This document shows positions 54,655-61,970 of a stretch of DNA of 61,970 nt, in pieces. Source of the DNA: DASQJL01 sp036380835 (GTDB lineage: Bacteria; Eisenbacteria; RBG-16-71-46; SZUA-252). The translations under genes and the position numbers were made by a program. The first letter of the stretch is position 1; each line of letters starts with the position of its first letter. Location: positions 1 to 61,970 of the forward strand of contig DASVDZ010000094.1 in NCBI GenBank assembly GCA_036380835.1, written 5' to 3'. The notes under the pieces are model-generated. The model saw only the letters and a program-made list of their open reading frames with translations. It ran no database searches and was not told where the DNA came from.

Positions 54655-55932
54655 TTAAGAACAGCTCCAACCTGGGCCGCGGTCGTGGACGATGCGGCCC
54701 CGTTTCACGACGGCACGCACGTGCTCGTGCCCGTAATGGTAAGGAATGTGCCGGTAATCGTCCGTGTCGAAGAGGCAAAGATCGGCCTGGAATCCGACCT
54801 GGATCCGGCCCAGGCGGCCCCCTTCGCCGACCGCCGCCGCGGCGTTGGCGGTCGCCGCCATCCAGGCCTCTGCGGGCGTCAGCCGCATCTGCGTGACGGC
54901 CATCGTGAGCGCCAGGGCCATGGAGGACGACATCGTGCTCCCCGGGTTCCAGTCGGTGGCGACGGCGACCGGGAGCCCGAGCGCCACCATCGCGCGCGCG
55001 CGGGCGAACGGGAGCCCGAGCGTGAACGCGGTCCCGGGGAGGAGGACCGCCACGACCCCGGCTTCCGCCATCGCGCGGAGGCCGTCGTCGGAGGCGTGGA
55101 GGAGGTGGTCGGCCGAGACGGCCCGAAGCTCGGCGGCCAACGCCGCGGCGCCGACGTTCGCCAACTCGTCGGCGTGGAGCTTGGGGCGGAGCCCGTGCCG
55201 GGCGCCGCTCTCGAGGATCGTCCGCGACTCGGCGACGGTGAAGACGCCGCGATCGCAGAAGACGTCGCAGAATCGCGCGAGCCCGTCCCGCGCCACCTCG
55301 GGGATCATCCGCGCGGCGAGCAACTCGACGTAGGCGCCCCTCCGGTCGCGATACTCGTCGGGCACCTCGTGGGCGCCGAGGAAGGTCGGGATCACGTCGA
55401 CCGGCGATCCCTCCGCCGCGCGCCGAAGCGCCCGGAGCTGCTTCGTTTCCTCCTCGGGCGCCAGCCCGTATCCGCTCTTCGCCTCGACGGTCGTGGTCCC
55501 CTGCGCGAGCAGCGTTTCGAGCCGGCGCGCGACGATCGCGGCCAGGTCGTCCTCGGAGGTCTCGCGCAGGCGCCGCACGCTCGCGCGGATTCCCCCGCCG
55601 CGGGCGGCGATCTCCTCGTACCGCTCCCCCTTCGCGCGCGCCTCGAACTCCATCTCGCGCGTGCCGGCGAAGGGCAGGTGCGTGTGCGCGTCGACGAAGC
55701 CCGGCGCGACGAGGCGCCCGCGCGCGTCGAGCACGGCGGCCGCCTCGCGCTCGGGGTAGCGCGCCGCCACCGCGGCCGTCGGTCCGATCGCGGCCACGCG
55801 GCCGTCGACGCACGCGACCGCCGCGTCGGTCAGGACGGCGGGACGGCCGAGGTCCGGGCCGAGGAGGGGCGCGTCGCCCGGCGGCGCGGTGACGATCTGC
55901 GCCGCCGAGACGACGAGAAGGTCGCACTTCAA
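54655..55932 (-). CDS. hutI: Imidazolonepropionase
   Basis: Third step of histidine degradation, 425 residues. Amidohydrolase motifs are APGFVDAHTHLPFAG, LHADELANVGAA and VATDWNPGS. EAKSGYGLAPEEE and IPTFLGAHEVPDEYR are HutI-specific. The start is TTG 55930-55932 by frame and family alignment. The 87 bases after its stop before FTCD are relatively AT-rich and hold no clear promoter. Confidence 0.95.
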   Translation of the reverse strand: MKCDLLVVSAAQIVTAPPGDAPLLGPDLGRPAVLTDAAVACVDGRVAAIGPTAAVAARYPEREAAAVLDARGRLVAPGFVDAHTHLPFAGTREMEFEARAKGERYEEIAARGGGIRASVRRLRETSEDDLAAIVARRLETLLAQGTTTVEAKSGYGLAPEEETKQLRALRRAAEGSPVDVIPTFLGAHEVPDEYRDRRGAYVELLAARMIPEVARDGLARFCDVFCDRGVFTVAESRTILESGARHGLRPKLHADELANVGAAALAAELRAVSADHLLHASDDGLRAMAEAGVVAVLLPGTAFTLGLPFARARAMVALGLPVAVATDWNPGSTMSSSMALALTMAVTQMRLTPAEAWMAATANAAAAVGEGGRLGRIQVGFQADLCLFDTDDYRHIPYHYGHEHVRAVVKRGRIVHDRGPGWSCS

Positions 55933-55960
55933 GGGCGCGCCCCCCGCGCGGGCGGCCGCG

Positions 55961-57655
<1,695 letters not shown>

Positions 57656-57707
57656 GGAACTCACCGTCCCTTCCGGGCCCCGAGGGGCCCCTGTCGACGA
57701 TTCGATA

Positions 57708-59246
57708 CTAGAACGTCTCGACGCCCGCGGCTTGGGAAACTCCGCCCTCGGCGATCCACGCGTCGAGCCGAGCCAGGTCCACGTCCTGGCGGCGATCCAG
57801 GTCCAGCGCCGGGACCCGCTCCCGAAGCGCCGCGTGGAGCGTCTCGAGCGGCCCGCTCGACCGAAGCGGCCTCAAGAACTCGATCCCCTGCGCCGCGGCC
57901 AGGAGCTCCGCGGCGACGACGCGGCGGACGTTTCGCACGAGGGCGAGCGCCTTGACCGCCGCGTGCATCGCCATGCTGACGTGGTCCTCCTGGCCGGCGG
58001 ACGTCGGAATCGAGTCGACGCTCGCCGGTTGGGCGAGCATCCGGTTCTCGGCGACGAGCGCCGCCTGGAGGTACTGGACGATCATGAGCCCCGACCGAAG
58101 CCCCGGATCCGGGCTGAGGAACGCCGGCAGGCCGCTCTTCGACGGATCGAGGAGCAGGTAGGTGCGCCGCTCGGCGATCGATCCGGCCTCGGCCATCCCG
58201 ATCGCCAGGAAGTCGAGCGCCTGGGCGACCGGTTGGCCGTGGAAGTTCCCGGCGGAGACGACTTCGCCCGATTCGGCGAAGCAGAGCGGATTGTCGGTCA
58301 CGCTGTTGACCTCGGTGGCGAGGACGTCGCGCGCGTACGCGACCGCCTGGATCGAGGCGCCCAGCACCTGGGGCGCGCAGCGGAGCGAATAGGGATCCTG
58401 GACGCGTCCGCAGTCGCGATGCGACGCGACGATGCCGCTTCCCTCGAGGAGCCGCCGAACGGCGGACGCCGACGCCGCCTGCCCGGCGTGGGGCCTCAGC
58501 GCGTGGACCCGGGCGTCGAAGGGCTTGGCGCTCCCGCGCATCGCCTCCACCGAGAGCGCGCACGCGGCGTGCGCCGCGCGGAGGGTCTCCGCCGCCTCGA
58601 GCACCGCGAGGACGCCGAGCGCCGACGCGGCCTGCGTCCCGTTGATGAGCGCGAGCCCTTCCTTCGCCTCGAGCGCGAGCGGATCGAGCCCCGCCGCGCG
58701 GAGCTGCTCCGCCGCCGGAGCGAGGAGGCCCTGGCGCCGCGCCTCGCCCTCGCCGATCACCGCGAGCGCGAGGTGCGCGAGCGGGATCAGATCGCCGCTC
58801 GCGCCGAGCGACCCCCGGCTCGGCACGACCGGCAGGACGTCCTTCGCGTGCATCGCGACGAGCCGCTCGATCAGATCGAGACGCACGCCGCTCGCGCCGA
58901 GCGCGAGCGAGTGGGCCCGGAGCGCAAGCATCAGCCGGACGGCCGCCGGCTCCAGCTCGGGGCCGAACCCCGCGGCGTGGCTCCGGAGCAGGTTCACCTG
59001 GAGCGCCGCGACGTCCTCTTCGCCGACGCGCACCGACTTGAGCGCGCCGAAGCCCGTGTTCACGCCGTAGACCGCGTCGCCGCGCCGGAGCACGTCCTGG
59101 ATCAGCGCGCGCGACGGGGCGACGCGCGCGGCCGCCTCGGGGGCGAGCGCGATCGGAGCGCCCGCGGCGATCGACGCCAGATCGGCGAAGGTGAGCGCCG
59201 CCCCGCCGATCGGGACGGGGCGCGCCGCGGCCGCGCGCGCGGTCAC
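57708..59246 (-). CDS. hutH: Histidine ammonia-lyase
   Basis: First step of histidine degradation: histidine to urocanate. 512 residues from GTG 59244-59246, overlapping the helicase stop as GTGA. The MIO cofactor triad Ala149-Ser150-Gly151 is in GSLGASGDLIPLAH and the catalytic tyrosine is Tyr60 in AVYGVNTGFG. TEVNSVTDNPL and TSAGQEDHVSMA are conserved lyase blocks. The start position leaves a normal family length. Confidence 0.96.
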   Translation of the reverse strand: MTARAAAARPVPIGGAALTFADLASIAAGAPIALAPEAAARVAPSRALIQDVLRRGDAVYGVNTGFGALKSVRVGEEDVAALQVNLLRSHAAGFGPELEPAAVRLMLALRAHSLALGASGVRLDLIERLVAMHAKDVLPVVPSRGSLGASGDLIPLAHLALAVIGEGEARRQGLLAPAAEQLRAAGLDPLALEAKEGLALINGTQAASALGVLAVLEAAETLRAAHAACALSVEAMRGSAKPFDARVHALRPHAGQAASASAVRRLLEGSGIVASHRDCGRVQDPYSLRCAPQVLGASIQAVAYARDVLATEVNSVTDNPLCFAESGEVVSAGNFHGQPVAQALDFLAIGMAEAGSIAERRTYLLLDPSKSGLPAFLSPDPGLRSGLMIVQYLQAALVAENRMLAQPASVDSIPTSAGQEDHVSMAMHAAVKALALVRNVRRVVAAELLAAAQGIEFLRPLRSSGPLETLHAALRERVPALDLDRRQDVDLARLDAWIAEGGVSQAAGVETF

Positions 59247-61321
59247 GCGAACCACTCCCGGACCGCAGCGGCGACCTCGCCGGTGGAGCGCGCGACGCGC
59301 GGCGGCGCCGGAAGAACCGCCGCGAAGCGCGCGCCGTACGCGGCGCGGAGGAGGCGCGGATCGGCGACGACCACCGCGCCGCGATCGGTGACGGTGCGGA
59401 TCAGGCGCCCGACGCCCTGGCGAAACCGGAGCACCGCCTCGGGGAGCATCAGGTCGCGGAACGGGTCGCCGCCCGACTCGGCGATCCGCTCCGACCGCGC
59501 CGCGACGACCGGATCGGTCGGCACGGCGAAGGGGAGCCGCGCGATCACGAGCACCTCGAGCGCCTCCCCCGGGAAGTCGACCCCTTCCCAGAAGGACGCG
59601 GTGCCGAGCAGCACGGAGCCCGCCCCCTCGCGGAACTCGCGAGCGAGCGGCGCGGCGGCCTCGCCGGGCGCCTGCGCGAGGAGCGCGACGCCCCGCGCGG
59701 CGAGCGGCGCCCTGACGCGCGACGCCAGGTCCTCGAGCATCTGGTAGGAGGTGAGGAGCACGAGCGTGTTCCGGCGGACCTCGCCGGCCACCGCGACGAC
59801 GAGCGCCGCCAACGTCTCCACGAACGACGGATCGTTCGGCTCGGGACCGTCGAGCGCGAGGGTCGTCATCTGCCGCTCGAGCGGAAAGGGGGACGGGAGC
59901 CGGAGCGTCTCCACCTCGTCCTCGGGGAGCCCGAGGGTCTCGACGATCGGCTCGAGGCGGTCGCCGGGAGCCAGCGTCGCCGACGTGAGGAGCGTCCGCT
60001 CGGAGAGGGAGAAGAGCGTCGCGCGGAGCGACTCGCCGACCTCGAGGGGACGGCGGTTCAGGCGCGGGCCCCCCCGCTCGTCCCGATCGACGTAGAAGGC
60101 GACGCCGCGCTCCTCGATCCGCACGACGGCGCGGAGCGCCTGCTCCACCTCGACCCACCGGCCGAGCCGCCCCCGCACCTCGTCGATCGCGTCGAGCGAC
60201 GCCGCGCCCGGCCGAAGCGACGCGCCCGAGTCCGCCTCCGCCGCGCCGACCGCGTCCGAGAGCGAGCGCGTGAGGGAGCCGATCGCGGCCAGGCACTGGT
60301 CGACGGCGTGGGGGCTCACCGAGGCGAGATCGACGCCGCGCGGCCAGAGCGCGGCGGGGACCCCCGGTGGGAGGATCGACGCGAGGTCGACCGCGATCTC
60401 CGCGGCGTGCGCGAGGACCGGCCGGAGCGCGCGGTCGGCCGACGCGACCGCGGCCGCCGCCGTTTCGCTCTTCCCGCGCCTAAGCGCGCGCGCGAGGAGG
60501 CGGAGCGCCCCCGACCTCGCGTCGGTGCGCGCGGCGAGGCGCGCGAGGTCCTGGGCGCCGATCGAGATCCCCTGCTGCTCGCGCGCGACGCGCTCCAAAT
60601 GGTGCGCCTCGTCCAGGACCAGCGCGCCCGACTCGGCGAGGAGCGTGCTCCGAAGCCCCGGATCGGAGAGGAGGAGCGCGTGGTTGACGACGACCAGGTC
60701 GGAGCGCCGCGCGTCGCGCCGCGCCGTCTTCGCGAAGCAGCCGGTCGCGGGCTCGCACGCCGTGCCCGCGCACGTGAACGGATCGGAGGCGATGTCGGCG
60801 AGGAGCGGCGGCGGGAGGTGGATGCCGAGCGCGGCCAGCTCCTCGAGGGCGCCGTTCCGCGTCCGCTCCACCCAGTCCTCCAGGCGATGGAACGCCTCCT
60901 CGTCGAGCCCCGCGGCGTCGAAGAGGCGGCGCTGGGCGAGACGCGCGTGGGCGCGGCGCCGGCAGAGATAGGACGAGCGCCCCTTCAGCGTCGCGACGCG
61001 CATCGGAAGCCCGGTCGCGCGGAGCGCGAGCGGCACGTCGCGCGCGAGGAGCTGGTCTTGGAGGGTCTTCGTGTAGGTGCTGACGACGATCGGGCCCGAG
61101 CCTCGGGCGCGGAGCCAGAGCGCCGGGATGAGGTAGGCGAGCGACTTGCCGATGCCCGTCGGCGCCTCGACGGCGAGGATGCCGCCCCGGTCGAGCGTCT
61201 CCGCCCAAAGCGAGGCCATGGCGTGCTGCCCGTCCCGACGCTCGAACCCGGGCTCGAGGCGCTCGAGGCGCGCAAACGCTTGATCTACATAGGATTGGAG
61301 TGACTGCTCGGCAATCGTCAT
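59243..61321 (-). CDS. dinG: DinG/XPD-type iron-sulfur DNA helicase
   Basis: 692 residues. Superfamily 2 helicase motifs: Walker A APTGIGKS (53-60), DEAH at 237-240 and C-terminal motif VI QGVGRLIRT. Four cysteines (120, 184, 189, 195) have the XPD/DinG 4Fe-4S spacing. TSATLAPGD is motif III-like. It is the first gene of the transcript and carries hutH in an overlapping arrangement. A link of repair helicase to histidine degradation has no obvious functional reason; simple operon proximity is likely. Confidence 0.92.
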   Translation of the reverse strand: MTIAEQSLQSYVDQAFARLERLEPGFERRDGQHAMASLWAETLDRGGILAVEAPTGIGKSLAYLIPALWLRARGSGPIVVSTYTKTLQDQLLARDVPLALRATGLPMRVATLKGRSSYLCRRRAHARLAQRRLFDAAGLDEEAFHRLEDWVERTRNGALEELAALGIHLPPPLLADIASDPFTCAGTACEPATGCFAKTARRDARRSDLVVVNHALLLSDPGLRSTLLAESGALVLDEAHHLERVAREQQGISIGAQDLARLAARTDARSGALRLLARALRRGKSETAAAAVASADRALRPVLAHAAEIAVDLASILPPGVPAALWPRGVDLASVSPHAVDQCLAAIGSLTRSLSDAVGAAEADSGASLRPGAASLDAIDEVRGRLGRWVEVEQALRAVVRIEERGVAFYVDRDERGGPRLNRRPLEVGESLRATLFSLSERTLLTSATLAPGDRLEPIVETLGLPEDEVETLRLPSPFPLERQMTTLALDGPEPNDPSFVETLAALVVAVAGEVRRNTLVLLTSYQMLEDLASRVRAPLAARGVALLAQAPGEAAAPLAREFREGAGSVLLGTASFWEGVDFPGEALEVLVIARLPFAVPTDPVVAARSERIAESGGDPFRDLMLPEAVLRFRQGVGRLIRTVTDRGAVVVADPRLLRAAYGARFAAVLPAPPRVARSTGEVAAAVREWFA

Positions 61322-61345
61322 GGGCTCGGACGGGGCTACCGTTCG

Positions 61346-61374
61346 AACCTACGGGAGCGGGCGCGCGATGTCAA
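61346..61374 (-). promoter_or_regulatory. Sigma-70-type promoter of dinG-hut operon
   Basis: TTGACA (61369-61374), a 17-base spacer and TAGGTT (61346-61351) on the minus strand, about 25 bases before the dinG ATG. The 117-base gap to the next gene contains nothing else recognisable. Confidence 0.8.
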
Positions 61375-61438
61375 CGCGCGGCGAGGAGGGGTTTCAACTG
61401 TCCCGGGGTTACGGGCCGACGAGCGGACCCATCGCTAC

Positions 61439-61970
61439 CTACCAGAGGAGCACGATCTTGGTGCTGCACCGATTCTGCTGGCTGACGAACTCGGCGAAGT
61501 AGACGCCGGCTGGAAGGCGCTCGCCAGTACTTCGGCGTGCGTCCCACAGTATCGTGTGCTGGCCGGGCGCTTGCGTTCCGTTGAGCAATGTACGTAGCAG
61601 TCGTCCGTGTAGATCGAAAATGCGAAGCGATACCCGCGACGAACTCGATGGCGAGGGAAGGCTATAGACCATCTGAACGCCTTCGTGCGTCGATGGGCCA
61701 GCAGAGACACGGAACATGGACATCGTGGGCGCGTCCGCTGGCCCCGGTCCTGGTGCCGCGTTCGGGCGTGGATGAACGATCAGGGACCAGTGGTACCACG
61801 CGAGATCCGGTGTCCACACCGTGCGCGGTGCAGCCGTCGGCGCCAGAGCGGATCCGTTGATATCCCGAATCAGCAGGATATACGTTGCGGGTGCGCTGCC
61901 TTGCGATCTCGGGGAGGGCGAAGGCACGGGATACGTAAGCGCGGCGGCTGCGAGGAGCGATGAGGGACTA
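61439..61970 (-). CDS. Secreted protein with a FlgD-like/type-9-style C-terminal domain (partial, 5' end beyond the right edge)
   Basis: The frame is open to the right edge and the start is not seen. A run SSLLAAAALTYPVP just inside the edge may be part of a signal peptide. If so, the protein would be about 180 residues. The C-terminal ~75 residues (VSLRIFDLHGRLLRTLLNG, APGQHTILWDARRSTGERL, PAGVYFAEFVS, STKIVLLW) match the FlgD Ig-like/T9SS sorting-domain pattern common in FCB bacteria. No catalytic domain is visible. The protein is presumably exported to the surface. Confidence 0.7.
   Translation of the reverse strand, partial: SPSSLLAAAALTYPVPSPSPRSQGSAPATYILLIRDINGSALAPTAAPRTVWTPDLAWYHWSLIVHPRPNAAPGPGPADAPTMSMFRVSAGPSTHEGVQMVYSLPSPSSSSRVSLRIFDLHGRLLRTLLNGTQAPGQHTILWDARRSTGERLPAGVYFAEFVSQQNRCSTKIVLLW

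Overview
The window is a high-GC, gene-dense chromosomal segment of a Gram-negative bacterium. Almost every gene lies on the minus strand. An LpxL-type lipid A acyltransferase, a PilQ secretin, a TonB-receptor-like barrel and a FlgD/type-9-style C-terminal domain all point to a two-membrane cell envelope. A tRNA-Sec gene beside selD shows a selenocysteine-decoding lineage. The mix of FCB-type features (DUF5683, the sorting-type C-terminal domain, FG-GAP proteins) suggests a Candidatus Eisenbacteria-like or related FCB bacterium. That placement is an inference from gene content only.

Layout, left to right. 1-10.2 kb: hrcA (cut by the window edge, with a CIRCE operator), hemW, lepB, lepA, two small envelope proteins, then a tightly overlapping glmM-glmS-ridA-selD-selC cluster. 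10.3-12.8 kb: tRNA-Thr, tRNA-Phe and a degenerate sensor kinase. 12.9-20.2 kb: housekeeping genes (DUF3467 protein, lipid A acyltransferase, dprA, HEAT protein, obgE, FmdB-like zinc ribbon, aminotransferase, coaD, rsmD, aroK). 20.3-46.9 kb: a complete type IVa pilus locus. Read in the direction of transcription it is pilB-T-C-S-R, two pilA copies, an ABC transporter with a TPR protein, pilD, five minor-pilin genes, and pilM-N-O-P-Q followed by aroK. It is interrupted by two divergent membrane glycosyltransferase-like genes on the plus strand. 47-50.4 kb: a ComEA-like helix-hairpin-helix protein, an outer-membrane barrel and an ECF S-component. 50.4-61.3 kb: a PHP phosphoesterase, a TPR protein and a full histidine-degradation set (FTCD, hutI, hutU, hutH) behind a DinG-type helicase. 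The right edge cuts a secreted protein with a FlgD-like C-terminal domain.

Two observations stand out. First, five near-consensus sigma-54 promoters (TGGCAY-N5-TTGC) each precede a transcription unit of the pilus locus: pilB, pilA, the ABC transporter/pilD unit, the minor pilins, and pilM. The locus itself encodes a PilS-PilR pair of the sigma-54-activating type, so the whole machine looks like one regulon. Second, the PilW-like minor pilin is fused through a Gly/Ser/Thr simple-repeat linker to seven FG-GAP-like repeats, which predicts a seven-bladed beta-propeller carried on the pilus. No pilY1 is present, so this protein may be the tip adhesin. DprA, the ComEA-like protein and the pilus together suggest DNA uptake. 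No insertion sequences, prophage genes or CRISPR arrays were seen, and no gene-free stretch exceeds 300 bases.
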